Assembly (NCBI GenBank): GCA_039964455.1
Contig: JBDVXK010000015.1
Location: 62,001-126,000 of the forward strand
Reading direction: 5' to 3'
DNA length: 64,000 nt
Source: CALJFL01 sp039964455
GTDB taxonomy: Bacteria; Pseudomonadota; Gammaproteobacteria; Pseudomonadales; Halieaceae
The translations under genes were made by a program, and so were the position numbers. This document shows positions 43,107 through 52,196 of the stretch, in pieces. The notes beneath the pieces were generated by a model that did not search any database, was not told where the DNA came from, and worked only from the letters and a program-made list of their open reading frames with translations. Each line of letters starts with the position of its first letter. The stretch's first letter is position 1.

Positions 43107-45263
43107 ATGAGCGACGACATCTACGACAAGGATTCCGCCACCCCCGAACAATGGCAGGCGCTGGCGACCAAGCAGCTCAAAGGCAAGAGCCCGGATGACC
43201 TCACCTGGGAAACTGCCGAAGACATAGGTGTAAGGCCGCTGTATACCGCAGCCGATACCGAGGATCTGCAATACACCGATACCATGCCTGGAATGTCGCC
43301 TTATATTCGCGGGCCGCAGGCGACCATGTATGCCGGCCGTCCCTGGACCATCAGGCAGTATGCAGGCTTTTCAACGGCGGAAGAGTCCAACGCGTTTTAC
43401 CGCAAGGCTCTGGCGGCAGGCGGGCAGGGCGTGTCCGTAGCCTTCGACCTGGCTACCCACCGCGGTTATGACTCAGACCATCCCAGGGTTTCTGGCGATG
43501 TCGGTAAGGCCGGCGTGGCCATAGATTCTGTAGAGGATATGAAAATACTGTTCGACAGTATTCCTCTGGATAAAGTGTCGGTATCCATGACGATGAATGG
43601 CGCGGTTCTGCCTGTGCTGGCCGGCTACATCGTAGCTGCAGAAGAGCAGGGCGTGAGTCAGGATCAACTGGCGGGCACCATCCAGAACGATATCCTTAAA
43701 GAGTTCATGGTGCGCAATACCTATATTTATCCGCCGGCACCGAGCATGAAAATCATCGGCGATATTATTGCCTATTGCTCCAGTAACATGCCGCGCTTCA
43801 ACACTATCTCCATCTCCGGATATCACATACAGGAAGCGGGAGCGAACGCGGCCCTGGAACTGGCTTACACCTTGGCAGATGGCAAGGAATACATACGTAC
43901 AGCCATCGCTGCAGGTCTTGGCATTGATGACTTTGCGCCGCGGCTGTCGTTTTTCTGGGGCATAGGCATGAATTTCTATATGGAAATTGCCAAGATGCGC
44001 GCTGCCAGATTGCTTTGGACGAAGATCGTATCCGAGTTTAACCCCACGAACCCCAAGAGTTCGATGCTGCGCACGCACAGCCAGACTTCAGGCTGGTCGC
44101 TGACTGAGCAGGACCCGTACAACAATGTTGTGCGTACCACGATTGAGGCCATGGCTGCCGTTTTCGGTGGGACCCAGTCCCTGCATACCAATGCGCTGGA
44201 TGAGGCCATTGCACTGCCGTCAGAATTTGCTGCGCGTATTGCGCGAAATACACAGCTGATCATTCAGGAAGAGACTGGCATTACCAAGGTTGTTGATCCC
44301 TGGGGCGGTTCTTACATGATGGAGTCGCTGACTCAGGACATCGCTGACAAGGCCTGGGAGTTGATCGAGGAAATCGAGTCTGCAGGCGGTATGGCTAAAG
44401 CCATTGAAACCGGCATGCCAAAACTCAAGATTGAAGAGGCTGCAGCCAAAAAGCAGGCCAGAATTGATCGTGGCGAAGATGTGATCGTTGGCGTCAACAA
44501 GTACACCATCGACGAAGAAGATGAGGTTGATGTACTGGAGATCGACAATGATGCCGTACGTGAGTCACAGGTAGCGAGGCTGGCCAGCATTCGCGCCGAC
44601 CGTGACGAGGCAGCTGTCGAGAGTATACTGGAGGACATCTACCAGTGTGCCGTGAGCGGCGAAGGCAACCTGCTTGCGCTGGCTGTCGAGGCCACACGGC
44701 GACGGGCTACCGTAGGGGAGATCTCATTTGCCATGGAACGTGAATTCGGACGCTTCAGTGCCCAGGCCCAGACCGTTTCCGGTGTCTACGGCTCCGCCTT
44801 TCAGGAAGATGAGGACTGGCAGGCCATTAGCAGCGATATCGATAACTTCGTTACCCAACATGGTCGTCGCCCGCGCATGCTCGTGTGCAAGATGGGACAG
44901 GATGGCCACGACCGGGGTGCCAAGGTAGTGGCTACGGCCTTTGCAGATGTGGGCTTTGATGTGGATTTGTCGCCCATGTTCTCCACACCAGAAGAGGTGG
45001 CCAGGCAAGCGATAGAGAACGATGTTCACGTAGTAGGTGCCTCGTCGCTGGCCGCTGGTCACAAGACGCTAGTGCCCGAGTTGGTCGAGCAGCTCAGGAA
45101 GCAGGGCGCTGAGGATATCGTGGTTATCGCGGGTGGTGTCATACCCAAGCAGGACTACGAGCATCTTTACCAGGCCGGTGTGAAGTGCATTTTCGGACCC
45201 GGAACGCCGATTCCGGTGTGTGCCCGAGATGTATTGAGCGCGGTGAATGAGGCTCAGACCTGA
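43107..45263 (+). CDS. scpA: Methylmalonyl-CoA mutase
   Basis: The 718-residue enzyme converts (R)-methylmalonyl-CoA to succinyl-CoA. The N-terminal TIM barrel has MPGMSPYIRGPQATMYAGRPWTIRQYAGFSTAEESN and RTHSQTSGWSLTEQDPYNNVVRT. The C-terminal cobalamin domain has the base-off motif DGHDRGAKVVATAF (about residue 598) and the GASSLAAGH stretch. It is a single-chain form without a separate small subunit. It needs adenosylcobalamin. Spacing to mce and meaB is 12 bases on each side, indicating one operon. Confidence 0.96.
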   Translation: MSDDIYDKDSATPEQWQALATKQLKGKSPDDLTWETAEDIGVRPLYTAADTEDLQYTDTMPGMSPYIRGPQATMYAGRPWTIRQYAGFSTAEESNAFYRKALAAGGQGVSVAFDLATHRGYDSDHPRVSGDVGKAGVAIDSVEDMKILFDSIPLDKVSVSMTMNGAVLPVLAGYIVAAEEQGVSQDQLAGTIQNDILKEFMVRNTYIYPPAPSMKIIGDIIAYCSSNMPRFNTISISGYHIQEAGANAALELAYTLADGKEYIRTAIAAGLGIDDFAPRLSFFWGIGMNFYMEIAKMRAARLLWTKIVSEFNPTNPKSSMLRTHSQTSGWSLTEQDPYNNVVRTTIEAMAAVFGGTQSLHTNALDEAIALPSEFAARIARNTQLIIQEETGITKVVDPWGGSYMMESLTQDIADKAWELIEEIESAGGMAKAIETGMPKLKIEEAAAKKQARIDRGEDVIVGVNKYTIDEEDEVDVLEIDNDAVRESQVARLASIRADRDEAAVESILEDIYQCAVSGEGNLLALAVEATRRRATVGEISFAMEREFGRFSAQAQTVSGVYGSAFQEDEDWQAISSDIDNFVTQHGRRPRMLVCKMGQDGHDRGAKVVATAFADVGFDVDLSPMFSTPEEVARQAIENDVHVVGASSLAAGHKTLVPELVEQLRKQGAEDIVVIAGGVIPKQDYEHLYQAGVKCIFGPGTPIPVCARDVLSAVNEAQT

Positions 45264-45275
45264 TACCGGGCTATC

Positions 45276-46235
45276 ATGTCAGCGTTTTCCTTACAGGAAC
45301 TTCTAAACGGTAATCGCCGCGCGCTGGCCAAAGCCATCACGCTGGTCGAAAGCAAGCTAGATACGCACCGTGAGCAGGCACAGGGCATTCTGGAACAGGT
45401 GCTGCCTCACAGCGGTAATAGCATCCGTATCGGTATAACCGGTGTGCCTGGTGTCGGTAAATCTACATTCATAGAAGCTTTCGGGCTGCATTTGATCGAG
45501 CAGGGCAAGCGTGTGGCGGTGCTGGCAGTGGACCCCAGCTCACCCATAGCCGGTGGCTCCATACTCGGCGACAAAACCCGCATGGAAGAACTGTCACGCA
45601 GAGACGAGGCCTTTATCAGGCCTTCGCCCTCTGAAGGTGCACTGGGTGGTGTGGCGCAAAAGACGCGGGAAACAATGCTGTTATGTGAAGCCGCCGGCTA
45701 CGATGTCATTCTGGTTGAAACCGTCGGGGTGGGGCAGTCTGAGTATCAGGTTGCAGCCATGGTCGATTTTTTCATGGTCCTGATGCTGCCGGGTGGCGGA
45801 GACGAATTACAGGGCATTAAAAAGGGTATTCTGGAACTCGCCGACGCGCTGGTGATCAACAAGGCCGATGGTGACAGTGAGCAAATGGCACAGCTCAGCC
45901 GGACGCACTACACCAGCGCTATGAATCTTTTGCGGCACACAACGTTCTGGACTCCCAGAGTGATGACCTGTTCCGCGCTGAAGCTGATAAACATCGATGC
46001 CATCTGGGGCATGATCATTGATTTCTACTTTCAGGCCCAGAAGGAGAATGCGTTTCTGGGTAAGCGCGCCCAGCAAAATCGCGACTGGATGCATCATCTG
46101 GTCAACGAGATGCTGCTGCTGAAGCTGTCGACCAACCCTGAGGTCAAGGCGGTGCTTCCCGAGCTTGAAAGCGCGGTGGAGGATCAGTCAACCACGGCCT
46201 ATGCGGCGGCAAAACGTATCATAGATATGCTTTAG
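45276..46235 (+). CDS. meaB: Methylmalonyl-CoA mutase-associated GTPase MeaB
   Basis: The 319-residue G3E-family GTPase has the P-loop GVPGVGKST (about residue 58), VDPSSPIAGGSILGDKTRM, ETVGVGQSE and NKAD (GTP specificity). MeaB chaperones loading of adenosylcobalamin into the mutase and protects it from inactivation. It directly follows the mutase gene in the same operon. Confidence 0.95.
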   Translation: MSAFSLQELLNGNRRALAKAITLVESKLDTHREQAQGILEQVLPHSGNSIRIGITGVPGVGKSTFIEAFGLHLIEQGKRVAVLAVDPSSPIAGGSILGDKTRMEELSRRDEAFIRPSPSEGALGGVAQKTRETMLLCEAAGYDVILVETVGVGQSEYQVAAMVDFFMVLMLPGGGDELQGIKKGILELADALVINKADGDSEQMAQLSRTHYTSAMNLLRHTTFWTPRVMTCSALKLINIDAIWGMIIDFYFQAQKENAFLGKRAQQNRDWMHHLVNEMLLLKLSTNPEVKAVLPELESAVEDQSTTAYAAAKRIIDML

Positions 46236-46246
46236 GGTATTTGGGC

Positions 46247-46564
46247 ATGCGCTTCCAGCCTCTTGAAAAGCTGATCAACCTCCATGACGGCTATGCAAAA
46301 ACTTTCAAGATAGACAGTTTGCACCTGTTGTTGCGCCAGGACGGCGGTAATTTGCGCCTGCTTGAGGCCAATTGCCCCCATAGAGGGCACCCGTTGGCAT
46401 CTGCCTCAATTACGGGCGGCGAACTGGAGTGCCCACTGCACGCCTACAGGTTTTCGGTCAGTTCGGGGGCGGTAATCCATACTGCCGAAGAGCCTTGCCG
46501 GGGCCTGAGAGTCTTTGAGCTGATCTACGAGGGTACGGAAGTCGGCGTGATGCTCGACGAATAG
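46247..46564 (+). CDS. Small Rieske [2Fe-2S] protein
   Basis: The 105-residue product consists of a single Rieske domain, with Cys-Pro-His-Arg-Gly and Cys-Pro-Leu-His as cluster ligands. It has no signal peptide or membrane anchor. It resembles NirD-type or ferredoxin-type Rieske proteins. ATG 46247 is preferred to TTG 46241. It begins 11 bases after meaB and may belong to that operon. A ferredoxin-like electron-transfer role is inferred; it could serve an oxygenase elsewhere. Confidence 0.85.
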   Translation: MRFQPLEKLINLHDGYAKTFKIDSLHLLLRQDGGNLRLLEANCPHRGHPLASASITGGELECPLHAYRFSVSSGAVIHTAEEPCRGLRVFELIYEGTEVGVMLDE

Positions 46565-46568
46565 CCCT

Positions 46569-47486
46569 CTACAGGCTCAGGCTGCGAAACTCTGTATCTG
46601 GCGCGCTGTGCCGCCATAAGTCCTCAAACAGGTCCAGGTGCCTCTGCGTTGAGGCCCGTGATCCAGGTTCATAGAAGCATTCATGATTTGAGTCACCCGG
46701 CTTGTACAGCACGCCATCTCGATCCCGTGTGACTACGGTCTGGCCTTTCCATTCAGGGTGCTCGGCGAGTTTATGCAGCTTGACTGACGAGGGCAGCCGT
46801 CTAGCCAGCTCCATCAGGCGGTGCCCACGCTGCACTATCGCCCTGGAATCCATAACCAATATACGGATCATGGATTGTCTGCCGCGCCTTGCCAGCGCGC
46901 TTAAGGCCTCGCTCAGGTCTTTGTTGTCGAAGGCCGCATGATCCAGCTGTGGGCTCAATATGCAGATATGGCGCGCGGCGGTTCGGCTAAGTTCGACGGC
47001 TAACTGATCATAGGGGCGGGGATAGGTGACGCCGGTTAAAAATCGGTCAACACCGGCGTAGCTAATGTCCCTTGTCATTTTGATATGGGCCAGACCACCT
47101 TCGCTGAATTCCTCTCCCTCGGGAGCGAAGCCGGCACCGGTATAGAATGCGGTGGCGTGAACCTGGGCGTGCAGATAGACGCGGTTCATCGACTGCTCTT
47201 GCGCAACGGTCAGTAAGGAATCCAGAATGCGCCTGCCCAAGCCCTGGTTACGGTATGCCGGCAGAACGGCCATGCGCCCGATCTTGCCCTCGCTATTGAT
47301 TCGTCCGCAGCCCACGGGCCGACCATCCAGTTCAGCCAATACGTGCAGGGCGGTAGCATCGCTGCCATCGAAGGTTACGGCATGGGGAACACCTTGTTCC
47401 TCAACGAACACAGCATCGCGCAGGGTGCTGAGCGCTTCCTCGTATTGACGCCACTTTACCTGGCGTATGTCTTCGCTATTCGACAT
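46569..47486 (-). CDS. GNAT acetyltransferase fused to an uncharacterised C-terminal domain
   Basis: The first 140 residues are a GNAT domain (FVEEQGVPHAVTFDG, CGRINSEGKIGRMAVLPAYRNQGLGRRILDSLL, with the acetyl-CoA loop QGLGRR). The last 160 residues form a separate domain (RHICILSPQLDHAAFD, IRILVMDSRAIVQRGHRLMELARRLPSSVKLHKL) that recalls phospholipase-D-like folds but lacks HKD motifs. ATG 47486 follows GGAG and overlaps the roxA end by 11 bases; the upstream extension to 47645 is rejected. The substrate is unknown. Confidence 0.85.
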   Translation of the reverse strand: MSNSEDIRQVKWRQYEEALSTLRDAVFVEEQGVPHAVTFDGSDATALHVLAELDGRPVGCGRINSEGKIGRMAVLPAYRNQGLGRRILDSLLTVAQEQSMNRVYLHAQVHATAFYTGAGFAPEGEEFSEGGLAHIKMTRDISYAGVDRFLTGVTYPRPYDQLAVELSRTAARHICILSPQLDHAAFDNKDLSEALSALARRGRQSMIRILVMDSRAIVQRGHRLMELARRLPSSVKLHKLAEHPEWKGQTVVTRDRDGVLYKPGDSNHECFYEPGSRASTQRHLDLFEDLWRHSAPDTEFRSLSL

Positions 47487-48603
47487 AAACGGCTCCACTG
47501 TGTAGCAAAAAAGACAGTAGTTGACGGCTCTCGGTACTTTCCATGGCACGCGCCAGGTCGTCTCCCTGCAGGTGCCAGGTGTCGCAAAGCACGAGCAGGG
47601 CCGACAGGACGGTGGTGCTGAATTGTGCCGCGTCGCCATTGGCATAGGCAGTCAGGTGGCCAGGCTCTTCCTGCCAGGCAAGCTTGGCCTCTGGTAACAG
47701 GTTCAGGCTTTTGTCAGGCTGGGCGAGTAAGTGGAGTTCGCCCTCGGCATCAGCTGGTGGCTCCACCGAGTATCTCGGCTCAGTGACCAGTTCGCCAAAC
47801 CAGCCTGCGACATCCAGTGTCTCGACGGCATCACGTAGCTGTTGTCGCGCCCGGTTTATGTCATCTTCAAGAATTTCGCCGGGTCTGGCGGCAGTCTGTC
47901 TACCTGCATCCGCGTAAAAACGATCAGCTGGCAGCAGGTCCAGCGCCGTATCTGTCCAGCGAGATAGCATATCGTTGATGCGCGGGGCTCTGAAGCCAAT
48001 AGAAAAGGTACTGCATTCTCCCTGCGCGATGCCCCAGTGGGCGACGCCCGGCGGGAGATAAAGCATATCCCCGGGACCCAGAAGGTATTCTTCGCTGCAC
48101 TGAAAGTTTGCGAGGATGCGTAGGTCTTCGTGGGGTATTAGTGGCGTATCATCGTCGCACTGCTGGCCTACGCGCCATAATCGCTGGCCTGTGCCCTGCA
48201 GTAGAAATACATCATAGTTATCGAAATGAGGGCCTACACTGCCGCCGTCTACGGCGTAGCTGACCATCACATCGTCCATACGCCACTGGGGTATAAAGGC
48301 AAACAATTGCCGTAGCGCCGCGACCTCGGGCATATAGTGGTCTACCGCTTGTACCAACAGCGTCCAGGGCGTGTCACGAGTAAAGTCCTGGGCGACGAAT
48401 GGCCCCTGGTGCAGCAACCATTGTGTATCGCGATAATCGACGATTCGAGACTCTATACCTTCTTCCATCGCCAGGCCGGCCAGTTCATCGGGGCTGACGG
48501 GCGGTATGAAATTGGCCAGGGCTGACGGAATTAGCAGCGGTTTTTTTTGCCAGTACTCAGCCAGGAATTGGTCCCGATCCAGTGCCAGCGGTGTAGCCGT
48601 CAT
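47476..48603 (-). CDS. roxA: Ribosomal protein uL16 arginine hydroxylase (RoxA/YcfD-type)
   Basis: The 375-residue JmjC-type 2-oxoglutarate/Fe(II) oxygenase has the HxD iron motif in GPHFDNYDVFLLQGTG and the distal His in YLPPGVAHWG. N-terminal FLAEYWQKKPLLI is typical. YcfD hydroxylates an Arg of ribosomal protein L16. The C-terminal winged-helix part is present. It lies eight bases after purB. Confidence 0.92.
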   Translation of the reverse strand: MTATPLALDRDQFLAEYWQKKPLLIPSALANFIPPVSPDELAGLAMEEGIESRIVDYRDTQWLLHQGPFVAQDFTRDTPWTLLVQAVDHYMPEVAALRQLFAFIPQWRMDDVMVSYAVDGGSVGPHFDNYDVFLLQGTGQRLWRVGQQCDDDTPLIPHEDLRILANFQCSEEYLLGPGDMLYLPPGVAHWGIAQGECSTFSIGFRAPRINDMLSRWTDTALDLLPADRFYADAGRQTAARPGEILEDDINRARQQLRDAVETLDVAGWFGELVTEPRYSVEPPADAEGELHLLAQPDKSLNLLPEAKLAWQEEPGHLTAYANGDAAQFSTTVLSALLVLCDTWHLQGDDLARAMESTESRQLLSFLLHSGAVYVE

Positions 48604-48611
48604 CGCAGTGA

Positions 48612-49982
48612 TTACTCGACTGCTCGCGCCTGAGCGACGGCATTGCCGATATAGGTGGCGGGGGTCAGTGCGAGCAGCTCGTCTCTGGCATTCTGTGGTA
48701 TCTCAAGTTTTGCCACAAATGCCTGGATGACCTCGCGGCTCATGTCCTGCCCACGGGTAAGCTCCTTGAGTTTTTCATAGGGCTTTTCGATGCCGTAGCG
48801 ACGCATGACTGTTTGTATTGGCTCGGCCAAAACTTCCCAACTGTTATCCAGGTCCTCAGCGAGCCGTGCTTCATTAAGCTGCAGCTTGCCAATGCCCTTG
48901 AGGCTCGCCCCGTAAGCAATCAGGCTATAGCCGAAGCCAACGCCCATGTTGCGCAGCACGGTACTGTCGGTTAGATCTCGCTGCCAGCGGCTGATAGGCA
49001 ACTTTGTAGCAAGGTGCCCGAGAACGGCGTTAGCGAGGCCGAGATTACCTTCCGAGTTTTCGAAATCGATTGGGTTCACTTTATGGGGCATGGTCGAAGA
49101 TCCCACTTCGCCGGCAACGGTTCGCTGCTTAAAGTAACCCTGCGAAATATAGCCCCATACGTCACGGTCGAAGTCGATCAAAATGGTATTGAAGCGGGCC
49201 ACGGCATCGAACAGCTCCGCCATGTAATCGTGGGGTTCAATCTGGGTGGTGTAGGGGTTCCAGGCCAGTTCCAGCGACTCTACAAAGGCCTGGGCATTGG
49301 CCTGCCAGTCTACCTCGGGGTAGGCGGACAGGTGGGCATTGTAGTTACCAACGGCCCCGTTGATCTTGCCCAGATACTCGACCCGGGACAGCAGCTCTAG
49401 CTGTTTTCGAAGTCGCGCAACAACATTGGCGACCTCTTTGCCCATCGTTGTCGGGCTGGCTGTTTGACCATGGGTGCGCGACAGCATTGCTGCGCCGGCG
49501 CTGTCGTGGGCGAGGCTGACAAGCGCATCGACCACCTGGTTCATTGCGGGCTTTATGACCTGCTCAATGCCATCGCGCAACATCAGGGCATGGGAGAGGT
49601 TGTTAATGTCCTCCGACGTACAGGCAAAGTGGACAAACTCGCCTATCGCCTCCAGCTCGGCGTGACCGGCGAATCGTTCCTTAATGAAGTACTCCACGGC
49701 TTTTACATCGTGGTTGGTGGTGCTCTCGATATCCTTGATGCGCCGTGCGTCTACTTCACCGAACTCGTCGAGCAGGTTTTCCAAAGTGGCATTGGCGGCG
49801 GGCGACAGGGCAGGGACTTCTGTGATGCCGGTATGAGAGGCGAGGCACTGCAGCCACCTGATCTCCACTAACACGCGGCGCTTGATCAGGCCGTATTCGC
49901 TGAAAATCTCTCGCAGGGATGCGGTCTTGCTCCCGTAGCGTCCATCGATAGGTGATACTGCAGATAAGGCTGACAGGTCCAT
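48612..49982 (-). CDS. purB: Adenylosuccinate lyase
   Basis: The 456-residue fumarase-superfamily enzyme acts twice in purine synthesis. The MDLSALSAVSPIDGRYGSK start is at ATG 49982; the frame further upstream is out of family. FACTSEDINNLSHALML, RTHGQTASPTTMGKE and the signature loop GEVGSSTMPHKVNPIDFENSEGN are intact. It lies 29 bases after hflD, in the conserved mnmA-hflD-purB order. Confidence 0.97.
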   Translation of the reverse strand: MDLSALSAVSPIDGRYGSKTASLREIFSEYGLIKRRVLVEIRWLQCLASHTGITEVPALSPAANATLENLLDEFGEVDARRIKDIESTTNHDVKAVEYFIKERFAGHAELEAIGEFVHFACTSEDINNLSHALMLRDGIEQVIKPAMNQVVDALVSLAHDSAGAAMLSRTHGQTASPTTMGKEVANVVARLRKQLELLSRVEYLGKINGAVGNYNAHLSAYPEVDWQANAQAFVESLELAWNPYTTQIEPHDYMAELFDAVARFNTILIDFDRDVWGYISQGYFKQRTVAGEVGSSTMPHKVNPIDFENSEGNLGLANAVLGHLATKLPISRWQRDLTDSTVLRNMGVGFGYSLIAYGASLKGIGKLQLNEARLAEDLDNSWEVLAEPIQTVMRRYGIEKPYEKLKELTRGQDMSREVIQAFVAKLEIPQNARDELLALTPATYIGNAVAQARAVE

Positions 49983-50011
49983 GCTGTACTCCGAGTCGTT
50001 AAGCGGCGATT

Positions 50012-50656
50012 TTACACCACGGTGAGACCGCGTGACAGTTTCTGGGAGAGTTGTAGAACCTGCTTTCGTTGGAATAACAGCCTCCAGCGCCGGCCGCCCA
50101 TCTGTCGCCACAGAAATGCCGACCGAATGCCGGCCAGTAAAAGCGCCCGAATGATGTCGGCATTGCGGTCGTCGTTCAGGTGCTGGGCACTGCCGTTTAC
50201 CTTGATTCGAAATTTCAAGCGGCTCAGCGTGTCCTGGTAGATGCCAGAAACACTGTGACAAACGTCGTCTACGTGACCGGCAAAGTGCTCGGCATTGAAG
50301 CTGGCATGTTCCAGGCGCGAGCGAACCACAGACATCATTTCGCTATTGCCGGCAAACTTGCGCTCGAGATAGAGAATATTGAAGACATACCTGACCACAT
50401 CGCGGCTTTCCTCGCCCTGGCGATTGGCGAGCATGGCACTGAGGTTTTGTAGGCCCAATTTGGCGCCGGACAAGCCACCAAAAATATCGTCTACCGAGTC
50501 GGAGTCGAAGGTGAAAAGACTGTGAATCGAGGGCTCCAGAAACTCTAGCGGGTAGGTGCCGGTTTTGGATATCTGGTCGACGATGCGGGCCGCTTGTGCA
50601 ACGCCTGCCAGTGCCACAACCTGCTGCTCCATTTGACTCAGGGTTTGTGTCGCCAT
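50012..50656 (-). CDS. hflD: HflD-family protein
   Basis: The 214-residue helical protein has the HflD pattern (QQVVALAGVAQAARIVDQI, RYVFNILYLERKF). In E. coli HflD binds lambda CII, but its general role is unclear, and the gene is conserved next to mnmA and purB. Its ATG overlaps the mnmA stop by one base. It is not evidence of a prophage. Confidence 0.93.
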   Translation of the reverse strand: MATQTLSQMEQQVVALAGVAQAARIVDQISKTGTYPLEFLEPSIHSLFTFDSDSVDDIFGGLSGAKLGLQNLSAMLANRQGEESRDVVRYVFNILYLERKFAGNSEMMSVVRSRLEHASFNAEHFAGHVDDVCHSVSGIYQDTLSRLKFRIKVNGSAQHLNDDRNADIIRALLLAGIRSAFLWRQMGGRRWRLLFQRKQVLQLSQKLSRGLTVV

Positions 50657-51747
50657 CAGCGAGTCTGCTCGATCACGCCACCACCAAGGCAGTGTTCACC
50701 ATCGTAGAAGACCACGGACTGGCCTGGCGTCACTGCCCGCTGCGGATCATCGAAGTCCACTTCAAAGCCGTTGTCCAACTGACGAACCTGGCACGCCTGG
50801 TCAGCCTGGCGATAGCGCACCTTGGCGGAACAGCGAAACGGGGTAGCAGGGGGCTCACCGGATACCCAGTACAGCTCGGACGTGCTCAGCGTGTTGCTGA
50901 ACAGGGCGGGGTGGTTGTTGCCCTGGGCAACGCGCAGTATGTTTTGTTGCAGATCTTTACCCACAACATACCAGGGCTCTTCACTGTGATTGGCCAAGCC
51001 GCCGATGCCCAGCCCCTGACGTTGGCCTATGGTGTGGTACATCAGCCCCTGGTGCTTGCCCAGAAGCTCATCATCAAGGCTGTAAATGTCGCCAGGCTGA
51101 GCCGGCAGGTACTGTTGAAGGAAGTCCTTGAAGCGACGTTCGCCGATAAAGCAGATGCCGGTTGAGTCCTTTTTGTCATGCGTAGATAGCCCCTGTGCTT
51201 CTGCCATTTTGCGTACGTCTGGTTTGTCTATCTCGCCTATGGGGAACAGGGTTTTCTCCAGCTCCTTATGACCAACGGCGTGGAGGAAATAGCTTTGGTC
51301 TTTATTGGGGTCCAGGCCTTTGAGCAGGGTGGCTTTGCCGTCACAGTCTCCGCGCCGGGTGTAATGCCCGGTAGCGATAAAGTCGGCACCCAGCTGTAAG
51401 GCGTATTCAAGAAACGCCTTGAACTTGATTTCGCGGTTACAGAGAATGTCGGGGTTCGGGGTTCGACCTGCCTGATACTCTTCCAGGAAGTGCTCAAAAA
51501 CATTGTCCCAGTATTCCGCTGCAAAATTGGCGCCATGCAGGGTAATTCCCAGGCCGTCTGCGACCGATTGCGCATCGGCGTAATCTGCCTTCGCGGTACA
51601 GTACTCCGTGCCGTCGTCCTCATCCCAGTTCTTCATGAACAGGCCTTCCACGCGGTAGCCCTGCTCCTTAAGGATAAGGGCAGAAACGGAGGAGTCGACA
51701 CCGCCGGACATACCGACAATGACCTTGCTCGCTGAATTGAGGCTCAT
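50656..51747 (-). CDS. mnmA: tRNA-specific 2-thiouridylase MnmA
   Basis: The 363-residue PP-loop enzyme inserts sulphur at U34 of Lys, Glu and Gln tRNAs. SGGVDSS (PP-loop, about residue 14), the catalytic Cys in NPDILCNREIKF, the second Cys in DSTGICFIGERRF and the C-terminal beta-barrel (VTPGQSVVFYDGE) are all visible. Its start overlaps the nudJ stop by four bases. Confidence 0.97.
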   Translation of the reverse strand: MSLNSASKVIVGMSGGVDSSVSALILKEQGYRVEGLFMKNWDEDDGTEYCTAKADYADAQSVADGLGITLHGANFAAEYWDNVFEHFLEEYQAGRTPNPDILCNREIKFKAFLEYALQLGADFIATGHYTRRGDCDGKATLLKGLDPNKDQSYFLHAVGHKELEKTLFPIGEIDKPDVRKMAEAQGLSTHDKKDSTGICFIGERRFKDFLQQYLPAQPGDIYSLDDELLGKHQGLMYHTIGQRQGLGIGGLANHSEEPWYVVGKDLQQNILRVAQGNNHPALFSNTLSTSELYWVSGEPPATPFRCSAKVRYRQADQACQVRQLDNGFEVDFDDPQRAVTPGQSVVFYDGEHCLGGGVIEQTR

Positions 51748-52196
51748 GCGCTATAAATCAGGTCCAAGGGATAGCAAACGCCCTGCTGGTGCTGCTCGAT
51801 CGAGGCGATCACCAGGGGGCTGCGCATTTTAGCAGAGTTGGCGCGGATTTCATCGGGCGTCAGCCAGTGAACGGCGTGTATATCCGAATCCAACTCAGCA
51901 TCCTCAACCTGTTTTACCCCGGTACCTACAAATGTCGTTCTCAGGTAGGTGATACCATTACTGGGTGCGCGGTGTAGAGCGATGCTGAGAACACCAGTGA
52001 TGCCGATCTCCCAGCCGGTTTCTTCCATGGTTTCACGGTAGGCAGCTGCAACCAGCGACTCGCCTTCTTCCAGGTGGCCTGCGGGCTGATTGAAGACCAT
52101 CTCGCCGGTAGTTTTGTCGCGTTCTTCAACCAGCAGGTACTTGCCATCGCGCTCAACAACAGTCGCTACCGTTGCGTTGGGTTTCCATGTGCTCAT
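51744..52196 (-). CDS. nudJ: NUDIX hydrolase NudJ-type
   Basis: The 150-residue protein carries a full NUDIX box (GHLEEGESLVAAAYRETMEETGWE). It is in the NudJ position before mnmA. NudJ hydrolyses thiamine pyrophosphate precursors and nucleoside diphosphates. Overlaps of four bases join it to rluE upstream and mnmA downstream, so it is translationally coupled in a minus-strand operon. Confidence 0.93.
   Translation of the reverse strand: MSTWKPNATVATVVERDGKYLLVEERDKTTGEMVFNQPAGHLEEGESLVAAAYRETMEETGWEIGITGVLSIALHRAPSNGITYLRTTFVGTGVKQVEDAELDSDIHAVHWLTPDEIRANSAKMRSPLVIASIEQHQQGVCYPLDLIYSA

Noticed and set aside
47487..47645. Upstream extension of the GNAT gene
   Set aside because: It reads through the roxA gene in another frame and is Cys/Arg-rich nonsense. 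ATG 47486 has GGAG upstream.
49983..50261. Upstream extension of purB
   Set aside because: The standard N-terminus MDLSALSAVSPIDGRYGSK begins at 49982, and the extension runs through the hflD end.
50012..50656. hflD as a sign of a prophage
   Set aside because: The name comes from lambda work; the gene is a normal neighbour of mnmA and purB and no phage genes are present.
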